Positions 52,577 to 61,097 of a stretch of DNA of 64,000 nt are shown here, in pieces. Position 1 is the stretch's first letter, and the number at the start of each line of letters is the position of its first letter. Location of the stretch: NCBI RefSeq assembly GCF_013359905.1, contig NZ_JABMCC010000118.1:620001-684000 (forward strand), written 5' to 3'. Source of the DNA: Paenibacillus taichungensis (GTDB lineage: Bacteria > Bacillota > Bacilli > Paenibacillales > Paenibacillaceae). The translations under genes were made by a program, and so were the position numbers. The notes under the pieces are model-generated. The model searched no databases. It saw nothing but the letters and a program-made list of their open reading frames with translations, and was not told the origin of the DNA.

Positions 52577-52660
52577 AAAAAGCGGACAATGCGCAACTAA
52601 AAGGGCTTCAAATCAGCCTGCTTTCTGTTGGGTTTTGCCCGCTTTATGCGGTAACAATCC
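52577..52660 (-). promoter_or_regulatory. RAT antiterminator and terminator in front of the first bglH
   Basis: Reverse-strand GGATTGTTACCGC...GGGCAAAACC (52631-52660) overlaps the left arm of a hairpin AAAGCGGGCAA with TTGTCCGCTTTTT. It lies in the gap after the second bglH. Confidence 0.88.
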
Positions 52661-52717
52661 TCGAATAACCTAATTACTTACAGCGATCCGGGTTTAAGAT
52701 ACAGGAATCAGATCAAA

Positions 52718-54175
52718 TTATAGTTGCTCACCATTGCTGGCAATTACGTTTTTGTACCAGTCAAATGAATCTTTCTTCGAACGTTTGAGTGTTCCATTAC
52801 CTTCGTCGTCCAAATCCACGTAGATGAAACCATAACGTTTGGACATTTCAGACGTGGACATGCTCACGAGGTCAATCGGGCCCCATGCTGTAAATCCAAT
52901 CAGATCCACACCGTCTTTGATCGCTTCTTTCATTTGTTCGATGTGTTTCTTCAGGTAATCCACACGATAGGAGTCATGGATTGAACCGTCTTCTTCAACA
53001 CGGTCATATGCACCCAGGCCATTTTCTACGATGAACAATGGTTTCTGGTAGCGATCCCAGAAGTTATTCAACGTTACGCGCAGACCGATCGGATCGATCT
53101 CCCAGCCCCAGTCGGAAGCTTCCAGATAAGGGTTTTTCACACCGCCAGTCAGGTTACCTGTTGTTTCTTCTTTGTCTGCGGATGCAGATTTGGTTACGGA
53201 CATGTAGTAACTGAAGGAAATGAAATCAACGGTATTATTGAGCAAGATCTCATCATCGCCTGCTTCTTTCTGAATTACGATGTTATTTTCTTCAAAATAA
53301 CGAGCCATGTAGTTCGGGTATTGACCACGAGCATGCATATCCGTGAAGAAGAGGTTAATCTGATTCTCATGTTGCGCCAGACGAACATCTACCGGATTAC
53401 AAGTCGCCGGGTACGTTTCCATCCGAGCGAGCATACAGCCCACTTGGGAACTAGGAATAATCTCATGGGCAAGCTTGGTTACCAGTGCACTAGCTACAAA
53501 TTGGTGATGCAGCGCTTGATATGTCGTTTGCAGTTGGTTGTCCACTTTATCGATCAGGATACCGCCGCCTGTGTATGGGCTAAACAGCATCACGTTGATT
53601 TCGTTAAACGTCAACCAGTATTTCACTTTATTTTTATAACGGTTGAACACAGTCTCTGCATATCTCACATAGTGTCCAATCACTTCACGACCTGCCCAAC
53701 CATTGTATTTCTGTGTCAGACCCAGCGGAGTTTCATAGTGAGACAAGGTTACCAGCGGTTCAATGCCGTATTTCAATAGTTCGTCGAAGACGTCGTCATA
53801 GAATTTCAAACCAGCTTCGTTCGGCTCTTGGTCATAACCATTCGGGAAAATACGTGCCCAGTGAATGGACAAACGGAACACTTTGAAGCCCATTTCAGCA
53901 AATAATGCGATATCTTCTTTATAATGATGATAGAAATCAATACCAAAACGTTTAGGGAAACGTTCTTCAATTTTGCCGGAGAGGATCTCTTCAATTCGTG
54001 TAGAGGAGATTTCCATGGCATGTCCGCCTGTACGCTTCTCTTTGGGAACATGCGCAATCATATCCGCAGTAGAGAGACCTTTGCCGTCCTTATCGAATGC
54101 ACCTTCTAATTGGTTGGCAGCTGTAGCGCCTCCCCACAGGAAGTTTTCGGGGAATCCTTTTTTTGCCGTGGTCAT
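52718..54175 (-). CDS. bglH: 6-phospho-beta-glucosidase (GH1), second copy
   Basis: GH1 enzyme of 485 residues, a paralogue of the neighbour at 51078. It has GFPENFLWGGATAANQLEGA, acid/base Glu in YWLTFNEINVML, and nucleophile Glu in IVENGLGAYDR. An insertion near residues 50-75 (HAMEISSTRIEEILSGKIEE) sets it apart from the first copy. ATG 54175 follows AGAGG by 9 bases; TTG 54184 is less likely. It is the promoter-proximal gene of the four-gene locus, with a promoter, a shortened cre and a RAT upstream. Confidence 0.95.
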   Translation of the reverse strand: MTTAKKGFPENFLWGGATAANQLEGAFDKDGKGLSTADMIAHVPKEKRTGGHAMEISSTRIEEILSGKIEERFPKRFGIDFYHHYKEDIALFAEMGFKVFRLSIHWARIFPNGYDQEPNEAGLKFYDDVFDELLKYGIEPLVTLSHYETPLGLTQKYNGWAGREVIGHYVRYAETVFNRYKNKVKYWLTFNEINVMLFSPYTGGGILIDKVDNQLQTTYQALHHQFVASALVTKLAHEIIPSSQVGCMLARMETYPATCNPVDVRLAQHENQINLFFTDMHARGQYPNYMARYFEENNIVIQKEAGDDEILLNNTVDFISFSYYMSVTKSASADKEETTGNLTGGVKNPYLEASDWGWEIDPIGLRVTLNNFWDRYQKPLFIVENGLGAYDRVEEDGSIHDSYRVDYLKKHIEQMKEAIKDGVDLIGFTAWGPIDLVSMSTSEMSKRYGFIYVDLDDEGNGTLKRSKKDSFDWYKNVIASNGEQL

Positions 54176-54250
54176 AACGAACAACCTCTTTTCGAATTTT
54201 ATTTGGGTTTTTCCCGAATACAGCGGCTGTATTTCAGGCCAAAAAACAAG

Positions 54251-54342
54251 AAAAACCTAAACTCAAGGTAAAATAGCTCGCAAAAAAAGAGCCTTCATTT
54301 CACCATCAGTTTAGGTTTTGCCTGTCTGCACAGTTACAATCC
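54251..54342 (-). promoter_or_regulatory. RAT antiterminator and terminator in front of the second bglH
   Basis: Reverse-strand GGATTGTAACTGTG...CAGGCAAAACC (54314-54342) overlaps a terminator, AAAACCTAAACT with GAGTTTAGGTTTTT. It is the fourth LicT target in 4.5 kb. Confidence 0.9.
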
Positions 54343-54382
54343 ATCAAAAGATGTTATTGCGTATTCGGTTGTTTTCTCTTGT

Positions 54383-54411
54383 AATGTAAGCGTAACATAT
54401 CTATTTTGCAA
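54383..54411 (-). promoter_or_regulatory. Promoter of the bgl locus with shortened cre-like site
   Basis: Reverse-strand -35 TTGCAA (54406-54411) and -10 TACATT (54383-54388) are 17 bp apart. Between and over them lies TGTAAGCGTAACA (54385-54397), a cre-like dyad one base shorter than the CcpA consensus. Confidence 0.55.
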
Positions 54412-54454
54412 AATCAACTTTCCGTTTTATGCACTCGCTGACCACCTTTGGACG

Positions 54455-54745
54455 TTATCGAGGCATTCGCATAATCGCTGCTCTTAGGGCATTTGTATCC
54501 CCGTATTCGAGATAGCTGGCAGGACTTTCGTCGCCCAATGCAGGAACTTTCATGTCTATCCATCTTAGCGCATATTCACCCATTTCAACTAATATAACCT
54601 TGCTAATATCTGCCGGAATCCCCCGCTGCTCTGCACATTCAGCCCATTTTGGGTCCACATGTAAATATGATTTTTCAAAGAGTTGCACAAATGAGTCCCA
54701 ACTGCCCTGATTAAATTCCGCCAGATATAACTCTTTCATACTCAT
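54455..54745 (-). CDS. Small protein, possible MbcA/ParS/Xre-type antitoxin C-domain
   Basis: Soluble protein of 96 residues. The C-terminal part, ALRWIDMKVPALGDESPASY followed by LEYGDTNALRAAIMRMP, follows the W-x-x-x-P-A-L-G-x-x-x-P-x-x-x-L pattern of the MbcA/ParS/Xre toxin-binding domain. There is no DNA-binding HTH, and no RES-type toxin is adjacent, so the link is tentative. ATG 54745 follows AGGGAGGG. It diverges from the SUFU-family gene. Confidence 0.68.
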   Translation of the reverse strand: MSMKELYLAEFNQGSWDSFVQLFEKSYLHVDPKWAECAEQRGIPADISKVILVEMGEYALRWIDMKVPALGDESPASYLEYGDTNALRAAIMRMPR

Positions 54746-54893
54746 GTAAATTCCCTCCCTGAAATAGACATCGTAACCCCCAAGTCCTACGATAAGCAAT
54801 TCATCCTTAAGCCGCTTGAAACCGATTTGGAAAAAGGTAGACTTAATTTTAAATGTTTTTCGGGAAAATGAATAGCCAAGGAGGAACACAACA

Positions 54894-55958
54894 ATGACTG
54901 AAGAAGCAAACACATCCGGTTGGGATGCCATTGATATAGCAGTTGGTAAGTTATATGGAGATCAGGAACCACTTCACTATGGTACAGCCATTCCTTATAT
55001 GCTCGGTGGACCTGATCCGCTAAATGGAATTAGCGTATACAAAGTGGATGCCCCCATACCTCACTGGCATTTCATTACCTATGGTTTTTCAGAACTGTAT
55101 GAGAAGGAATCGGAGGATCTCGAGCATAGCGGTTATGGATTTGAAATGACGTTTCGGCTTACCCGGAGTGAGGGTGAGTCCATACCCCCGTCTTGGGCTC
55201 TGAATCTATTACAGAACGTTGGACGATATGTTTTTACTAGCGGGAACGTGTTTCATGCAGGAGATTACATGGATGCAAATGGCCCCATTTGTCTCGGCTC
55301 AGATACATTACTAACCGCACTTTCTTTTATTGAAGATCCTGATCTGACAGAGATCTCCACACCCAATGGAACGGTGAAATTCATTCAGATGGTGGGAATC
55401 ACCGGTCTGGAACTCGAAACGATGCAAACATGGAACACTCGCGGATTGTTAGCAGCCTTTGTTGAATTCATGCCAAAATACGTTACGGATCTCATGAGAA
55501 ATTCATATTTGGATATCCCCTCAGTGATACAGGCTGTTGAGCGCGGGATTGAAGAGGAAGGTTCCAGTACAGCATTTTTATTCATACAACAACTGGCCTG
55601 GATATCTCCACGCAAGAGAATACTGCAAAAAAGTGTACCCGCTGAACTCCAGATCGGAGCAAAACAAGCCCAAATTATCGGAAAAATACTACGTAGCCGC
55701 TTTTCAAAAGGCGCTCCACTGTCCCTAATCGGATCAGGAGTGAACATTACGTTCGAAGCCGGGGGGACACCTTCATTTTCTGAGGATGGCAACCAGATTA
55801 AGGTAGTTGTGCATGAACAAACCGTATCGGAGTTAGTTGCAAACCTTCGCCCAGTCGAGCAAACATTTGAAATTGCTTCACTACCCGGCGTTCTCTTTCG
55901 AATTGCCCGCACTGAAATTACCGATCAGGATGGTCATGTGATCGAAACCATCGGTTGA
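54894..55958 (+). CDS. Suppressor-of-fused (SUFU) domain protein
   Basis: Soluble protein of 354 residues. The SUFU domain (about 20-190) shows HYGTAIPYMLGGPDPLNGIS and WHFITYGFSELYEKE, then SGYGFEMTFRL. The last 150 residues form a less characterised region with AELQIGAKQAQIIGKILRSR. Bacterial SUFU proteins occur as immunity proteins of polymorphic toxin systems, but no toxin is seen here. ATG 54894 lies 8 bases after AAGGAGG. It is followed closely by a LuxR-type regulator gene (18 bp), so the two share a transcript. Confidence 0.92.
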   Translation: MTEEANTSGWDAIDIAVGKLYGDQEPLHYGTAIPYMLGGPDPLNGISVYKVDAPIPHWHFITYGFSELYEKESEDLEHSGYGFEMTFRLTRSEGESIPPSWALNLLQNVGRYVFTSGNVFHAGDYMDANGPICLGSDTLLTALSFIEDPDLTEISTPNGTVKFIQMVGITGLELETMQTWNTRGLLAAFVEFMPKYVTDLMRNSYLDIPSVIQAVERGIEEEGSSTAFLFIQQLAWISPRKRILQKSVPAELQIGAKQAQIIGKILRSRFSKGAPLSLIGSGVNITFEAGGTPSFSEDGNQIKVVVHEQTVSELVANLRPVEQTFEIASLPGVLFRIARTEITDQDGHVIETIG

Positions 55959-55976
55959 TCACAAGGAGGTAACCAT

Positions 55977-56735
55977 ATGTCAAGAACATCTTCCTTACGG
56001 AAGAGCTGGTCCGAGAGCGAAAATTATACTCCCGGTATGGCAAATATTCAATATTTAACGAAAACCAATCTGGACAGGATTCGCAAAATCAATCATTTTC
56101 TGATTAACGCCTTCCAGCAGAGTCTCTCGGATATCAAAGAAAACCTGTCCAACACATATCTCTTTCTGCTCACCGACGCGCATGGAGTTCTGCTTGCCAT
56201 GGATTATAGCCCCGATCTGGAACAAGTGGTGAAACAGTCACCCATCCGCCCGGGTATGATCTTTACAGCTAGAAGCTGTGGCGTCAATGCCATATCCAAA
56301 TCTATGGATAAACATGGGCCTGTTCAGCTGTCCCCTGAGCAGCATGAGAATCCACTTTTTCAGAACTGGCATTGCTACGCTGCACCTTTGTCGGTCGGTC
56401 TTCAACATGTTGGCTACCTAGACGTCTCCACCATTAATGCAGACATCCAGAGTGAGCTGATTGCAATCGCCAAGCTGATCCCGGCCCATATGCAAAATCG
56501 GTATCAATCTAACCTTGCCTCGTCGGTAACGGATCAGCCATCGATTGAATTCACCAAGCGACAGTTAACCATTCTGAAAATGATCTCTAACGGACTGACA
56601 GTTAAAGCCATTGCTTTGAAATTGAAAATAAAGGAATGCACCGTAAATCACCATAAAAAAGTGATTTTTAACAAATTAGGTGTACAATCCAGCACGGAAG
56701 CTGTTTCAATTGCCAGCCGTCTGTCTTATCTATAA
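55977..56735 (+). CDS. GAF-LuxR type transcriptional regulator
   Basis: Regulator of 252 residues. The N-terminal GAF-like domain (about 25-175) has FTARSCGVNAISKSMDKHGP and FQNWHCYAAPLSVGLQHVGY, the form seen at the start of AcoR-type activators. The C-terminal LuxR/GerE HTH (about 185-250) has KRQLTILKMISNGLTVKAIA and KLGVQSSTEAVSIA. ATG 55977 follows AAGGAGGTAACC. The gene is co-transcribed with the SUFU gene. A 20-bp ACCT-N12-AGGT dyad just after its stop could be its own binding site. Confidence 0.9.
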   Translation: MSRTSSLRKSWSESENYTPGMANIQYLTKTNLDRIRKINHFLINAFQQSLSDIKENLSNTYLFLLTDAHGVLLAMDYSPDLEQVVKQSPIRPGMIFTARSCGVNAISKSMDKHGPVQLSPEQHENPLFQNWHCYAAPLSVGLQHVGYLDVSTINADIQSELIAIAKLIPAHMQNRYQSNLASSVTDQPSIEFTKRQLTILKMISNGLTVKAIALKLKIKECTVNHHKKVIFNKLGVQSSTEAVSIASRLSYL

Positions 56736-56740
56736 AGGTA

Positions 56741-56762
56741 CACCTATAGATTCCTATAGGTG
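56741..56762. promoter_or_regulatory. Lux-box-like perfect palindrome
   Basis: CACCTATAG and CTATAGGTG flank ATTC, a perfect 9-4-9 inverted repeat. The inner 20 bp (ACCT...AGGT) match the classical lux box of Vibrio at 15 of 20 positions. It lies 5 bp after the LuxR-type gene and 88 bp before the lipoprotein gene. No T run follows. Confidence 0.6.
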
Positions 56763-56849
56763 GTCAACACGAACATCTGTGCTAAGATTTTTAGGTACAC
56801 ATGAATTAGAGAGAGAACAAGAACACACACACATTTTCAGGAGGGTAAT

Positions 56850-57638
56850 ATGTCTAATCCAAAAAAAGCTTCATTGTTTGCCATGTTAATTATGATTCTG
56901 TTGGTTGCTGCAGCCTGCGGCGACAAAGCGGATAACAACGCCAAATCGAAAGAATCCACTGCAACAGAAACCACTGCCGGCACAGATACAGACACAGCCA
57001 AGACAGAAGATACGGAGAACACGGAGAGCTCCGAAGCATCCACTTCCGAGTCCAAGGAAACAGATAACTCCAAAGACGTTGAATTGGGAACTACGGAAAA
57101 AGGCTCTTACAACAATGACTATTTCGGTGTTTCGTTGAAATTCCCCGAAGCTTGGGAGTTCCAGGATGCCGCAGGCATGAACGAGCTGACTAACGCTTCC
57201 TCCGAAGTTATTGCTGGAGACGATGAAACGAAGAAAAAACAAATTGAGCTATCTCAGGCCAAAACACTGAACCTGTTGATGGCTTCACAATATCCATTGG
57301 ACGGAAGTCAAGTTGGCCCTTCCGCCATGGCGATTGCTGAAAAAGTAAGCCTGCTGCAAGGAATTCGTACCGGTAAAGATTATCTGAAAGCAACGAAGAA
57401 ATTCATGGAGGACAGCCAGTTCCCTTATGAATACAAGGAATTCACAACCGAAACCATCGGTGGCAAAGAGATGGATCTGATGCAAATTACGATGGATGCG
57501 GGCAATGGTTCAACCATTACGCAAGATTACTACAGCACCATTATTGAAGGTTATGCATTCAACTTCATCTTCACCTATTTGGATGATACTACAAAGGCCG
57601 AGATCGACAACATCAAGAAATCCGTTCAGTTCAAATAA
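56850..57638 (+). CDS. Lipoprotein of unknown function
   Basis: Exported lipoprotein of 262 residues. The lipobox is LVAAACGDKA (Cys near 23). A linker of about 55 residues is very rich in Thr, Glu, Ser and Asp. The globular part (from about 88; NDYFGVSLKFPEAWEF) resembles the PsbP/DUF1795-like fold, with closing strands YYSTIIEGYAFNFIFTYLDD. Such proteins are widespread lipoproteins with no fixed role. ATG 56850 follows AGGAGGG. The palindrome at 56741 lies in its promoter region. Confidence 0.88.
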   Translation: MSNPKKASLFAMLIMILLVAAACGDKADNNAKSKESTATETTAGTDTDTAKTEDTENTESSEASTSESKETDNSKDVELGTTEKGSYNNDYFGVSLKFPEAWEFQDAAGMNELTNASSEVIAGDDETKKKQIELSQAKTLNLLMASQYPLDGSQVGPSAMAIAEKVSLLQGIRTGKDYLKATKKFMEDSQFPYEYKEFTTETIGGKEMDLMQITMDAGNGSTITQDYYSTIIEGYAFNFIFTYLDDTTKAEIDNIKKSVQFK

Positions 57639-57674
57639 TACACTCACTGTCACAGTGCCTGATGTGCATGAATA

Positions 57675-57718
57675 GAACCCCGCGCAATGACCTTCCACAG
57701 ATCATTGCCGGGGTTCTT
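57675..57718. terminator. Bidirectional terminator
   Basis: AACCCCGCGCAATGA pairs with TCATTGCCGGGGTT with one bulge, followed by CTTTTTC on the forward strand. It separates the lipoprotein gene and the ABC ATPase gene. Confidence 0.88.
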
Positions 57719-57744
57719 TTTCGAGTAAAAATGAATGTTTCACC

Positions 57745-59496
57745 TTATCCGGAAATGGCCACCCAATGTCCCTCTTTGACTTCCACCCATCGGGACTGCT
57801 CCAGATTATAGCGATCTTCCACTTCTACCGTCTCTCTTGGGGCTTCGTTTACAGCATGACGTTTTTTCTTCGCTTCCACAGCCGGGTCCGGAACCGGAAT
57901 AGCCGATAACAAGGCCTTTGTGTACGCATGCTGAGGGTTCGAATATAGTTCTTCACTTTCTGCTAACTCCACAATCTTCCCATTATACATGACAGCTACA
58001 CGATCACTGATATGTTTAACCATGGACAAATCATGTGCAATGAACAGGTATGTCAGACCGAGTCGCTGCTGCAATTCTTCAAGCAGCTGTACGATCTGAG
58101 CCTGAATGGACACATCCAACGCAGACAAAGGCTCGTCACATACAATAAATTCAGGTTCCACGGCCAGCGCACGAGCGATTCCAATCCGCTGCCGCTGACC
58201 ACCCGAAAATTCATGAGGGTATCTCTGGGCATGAGCCGGATCGAGACCCACCATCTCCAGCAATTCCTCCACACGTTTTTCCCGCTCAGCGGGGCTGCCG
58301 GCAAGATGGTGAATATCCAAGGCTTCCCCAATAATGTCCATAATTCTAAATTTCGGATTAAGCGAGGCATACGGATCCTGGAAAATAATTTGCATATGCC
58401 GCCTCATCGTTTTCATCTCTGAGGCAGAGAGGCGGTTGAGCGGCACTCCTTTAAACAGCACATCCCCACCTGTAGGTTCATGCAGTCGTAGAATGGCTCT
58501 GCCTGTAGTCGATTTCCCGCTGCCCGATTCGCCTACGACCCCAAGCGTCTCCCCTTGGCGAATCTCGAAACTGATATCGTTCACAGCTTTTAAAGTGTTG
58601 CCTTTCCCCAAATTAAAATGTTGTTTGAGGGACTTCACTTCCAGTAAAGGCTGATCATCTTCCAGATCGCGTGGCACCAACGAGACGAGTTTCGGCTTTT
58701 TCTTCTCATCCAGTCGAGGTAATGCATTCAACAGCCTGGACGTGTACGGATGCTTCGGATTTGCAAAAATCTCTGTAGTTGTGCCGGATTCCACAATCTG
58801 CCCGTCTTTCATGACCACGACCCGATCACACATGCCTGCCACTACTCCGAGATCATGGGTAATCAGAATAATAGAAGTTCCCAGCTGTGCCTGCATATCT
58901 TTCATCAAATTTAAGATTTGGGCCTGGATAGTAACATCAAGCGCAGTTGTAGGTTCATCCGCAATCAGCAATTCAGGACGGCAAGCAAGAGCAATAGCGA
59001 TCATCACCCGCTGACGCATACCTCCGGAGAATTCATGTGGGTACTGATTGAAACGTATTTCACTCCGGGTGATACCAACGAGCTCCAGCATGGCAATCGC
59101 CTGCTTCTTCGCTTCCCCTCTGGAAAGCTTCTGATGTTTAATCAGACTTTCGGTGATCTGTTTTCCGATTTTCACAGTCGGATTAAGCGAGCTCATAGGG
59201 TCCTGAAAGATCATGCCGATGTCACGGCCACGGATACTCTCCATCTCTTTTTGCGTTTTATGGACAAGGTCTACCCCTTTAAACAGAATCTCACCCTTTT
59301 TCATCTGCGAAGGAGGCGAGGCAAGCAGCCGCATAATGGAACGTGCCGTAACACTCTTCCCACTGCCGGATTCCCCTACAATGCCAAGCGTTTCGCCTTT
59401 CCGCACTTCAAAACTGACTTCTTTCACCGCCTGAAATTCACTTTCTCCGGAATGAAAAGAAACGGACAACTCATTTACTTTCAACAAAGGTTGCAT
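57745..59496 (-). CDS. Oligopeptide-type ABC transporter ATP-binding protein, fused double ATPase
   Basis: Cytoplasmic ATPase of 583 residues with two complete ABC modules of the DppD/DppF kind. Module 1 (about 1-265) has Walker A GESGSGKSVT, signature FSGGMRQR and Walker B LLIADEPTTALD. Module 2 (about 285-535) has GESGSGKSTT, FSGGQRQR and FIVCDEPLSALD. The end of each carries the oligopeptide-ABC C-terminal region (HPYTSRLLNALP, HAYTKALLSAIP). ATG 59496 follows GGTGA. It diverges from the permease genes and, with them and the binding protein, makes a full importer. Confidence 0.94.
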   Translation of the reverse strand: MQPLLKVNELSVSFHSGESEFQAVKEVSFEVRKGETLGIVGESGSGKSVTARSIMRLLASPPSQMKKGEILFKGVDLVHKTQKEMESIRGRDIGMIFQDPMSSLNPTVKIGKQITESLIKHQKLSRGEAKKQAIAMLELVGITRSEIRFNQYPHEFSGGMRQRVMIAIALACRPELLIADEPTTALDVTIQAQILNLMKDMQAQLGTSIILITHDLGVVAGMCDRVVVMKDGQIVESGTTTEIFANPKHPYTSRLLNALPRLDEKKKPKLVSLVPRDLEDDQPLLEVKSLKQHFNLGKGNTLKAVNDISFEIRQGETLGVVGESGSGKSTTGRAILRLHEPTGGDVLFKGVPLNRLSASEMKTMRRHMQIIFQDPYASLNPKFRIMDIIGEALDIHHLAGSPAEREKRVEELLEMVGLDPAHAQRYPHEFSGGQRQRIGIARALAVEPEFIVCDEPLSALDVSIQAQIVQLLEELQQRLGLTYLFIAHDLSMVKHISDRVAVMYNGKIVELAESEELYSNPQHAYTKALLSAIPVPDPAVEAKKKRHAVNEAPRETVEVEDRYNLEQSRWVEVKEGHWVAISG

Positions 59497-59555
59497 GTGA
59501 TCACCAGCCCTCATCCATATTTTCACATGTGCTCATATGTATACTCTTCCATACC

Positions 59556-59584
59556 TTGACAATTAAATAGACTCTAAATAATAT
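59556..59584 (+). promoter_or_regulatory. Sigma-A promoter of the permease operon
   Basis: TTGACA (59556-59561), 17 bp, TAATAT (59579-59584). This is a near-consensus vegetative promoter facing the permease genes, which start about 60 bp downstream. Confidence 0.85.
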
Positions 59585-59642
59585 ATACTATATCAATCGG
59601 AATAATGCAATTTAAAATGAGATGAAAGGAGGCTCGCATGGT

Positions 59643-61085
59643 TTGAATCTTGCAAAAGGCAGCAAAATGTCACAGCTTGTTTACACACTGGGATTTAATT
59701 ATGGCAAAATGCTGCTTCATCCCTCCTATCGATATGTTCTATTTATTCTTGGACTGCCCGTTAATTTGGTTGTGCTTCTGATCTGGCAATCAAGACGAAA
59801 AAGGGATGACTGGGCCGTGGTTCAACAAGCTGTTGAGCGCGATATGCTCTCCACTTCTTACCGGGATAAACTTCGAATGGACGTTGAAGAACAGTTGAGG
59901 CGTAAACACCGTTTCTTTCGGCAGCAAGTTAGTGAGGCAGAGTTTAAGCGTCAGACCGAGGAATGGCTGGAGGAATCCGTTCAGAAGGAGTTAAAGGAAC
60001 GAACGTTCAGCAAGCTTCAGGAACAGGGAAAACAGCGACTGACGATGGCTGATACATTCCAATCGATGATTGATAAACCTTGGTTCCTTGCGATATCAGT
60101 TATTCCGGGCTGTCTGATGTACGCCATGATGTTTTTGTATGGCAATCCTTATCTAAAGTACATATTCGAAAGAATTCTGATGACGGTATTCGTCATTTTG
60201 GGCGTAGCAACACTTGTATTCACCATCTTGTACCTGTCTCCATTCAATCCGGCGGCCAACATTCTCGGAGAGACAGCGACACAGGAACAGATCGCAGCTT
60301 TTAACCATGTGTATGGCCTCGATCAGCCCTATCTTGTCCAGCTCTGGAACAATATCAAGGGCATAGCGCTATTTGATCTCGGCAAGTCTTTTTCAGGGAA
60401 TGAAGATGTCACGGCTACGATCGCCAGAAAGTTTCCAATCACGTTAACACTGGCCGTTATCTCCTTGCTGCTTGCCCTAGTCATTGCATTGCCAATCGGC
60501 ATCATCTCGGCGATCAAGCCTAATTCACTGTTTGATTACACATTCATGTTTATTGCATTGATTGGATTATCGATTCCGAATTTCTGGCAAGGACTGATTT
60601 TCATCCTGAATTTTTCGATCAAGCTTCAGTGGCTTCCGGCTACCTTCAATCCACAGAACTGGCTATCTATTATTATGCCAACGATTGTTCTGGGAACGGG
60701 ATTAACCGCTGCGGTGGCCCGTATGACTCGGTCTTCCACACTGGAAGTTATTCATGAGGATTACGTGATGACTGCTCGTGCCAAAGGATTAAGTGAACGA
60801 CAGGTTCTGCTGAAACATGCTGTGCGCAATGCGCTAATTCCAATCGTAACCGTTGTAGGTCTTCAATTCGGAGGCATGCTTGGCGGGGCGGCTGTAACGG
60901 AGAAAGTATTTAATATCAGCGGACTTGGCAGCTACATTGTGGATAAACAGTTTATCCCTGATATTCCGAGCATTATGGGCGGGGTCATATACACAGCGAT
61001 TACAATCTCCATCATCAATGTTGTGGTAGATCTGTTGTACGCTTTTGTCGATCCCAGGGTTCGTTCCAAGATGAAACAATATTAA
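59643..61085 (+). CDS. ABC transporter permease (DppB-like) with N-terminal extension
   Basis: Membrane permease of about 480 residues. The C-terminal 320 are a normal DppB/OppB permease: first helix VFVILGVATLVFTILYLSPF, LVQLWNNIKGIALFDLGKSF, and the EAA-like loop MTARAKGLSERQVLLKHAVR. The first 150 residues are extra: a membrane helix (YVLFILGLPVNLVVLLIW), a long charged stretch (RRKHRFFRQQVSEAEFKRQT), then another helix. The start is uncertain. TTG 59643 is 10 bases after AGGAGG; the obvious ATG 59638 gives only ATG GTT TGA. ATG 59667 is an alternative. The gene order is permease, permease, binding protein. Confidence 0.88.
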   Translation: MNLAKGSKMSQLVYTLGFNYGKMLLHPSYRYVLFILGLPVNLVVLLIWQSRRKRDDWAVVQQAVERDMLSTSYRDKLRMDVEEQLRRKHRFFRQQVSEAEFKRQTEEWLEESVQKELKERTFSKLQEQGKQRLTMADTFQSMIDKPWFLAISVIPGCLMYAMMFLYGNPYLKYIFERILMTVFVILGVATLVFTILYLSPFNPAANILGETATQEQIAAFNHVYGLDQPYLVQLWNNIKGIALFDLGKSFSGNEDVTATIARKFPITLTLAVISLLLALVIALPIGIISAIKPNSLFDYTFMFIALIGLSIPNFWQGLIFILNFSIKLQWLPATFNPQNWLSIIMPTIVLGTGLTAAVARMTRSSTLEVIHEDYVMTARAKGLSERQVLLKHAVRNALIPIVTVVGLQFGGMLGGAAVTEKVFNISGLGSYIVDKQFIPDIPSIMGGVIYTAITISIINVVVDLLYAFVDPRVRSKMKQY

Positions 61086-61097
61086 AGCAGGTGCACT

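Noticed and set aside
56905..57138. Alternative-frame peptide rich in Gln, Pro and Lys inside the lipoprotein gene
   Set aside because: Arises from the repetitive Thr/Glu/Ser linker codons; the lipoprotein frame has a signal peptide and ribosome site.
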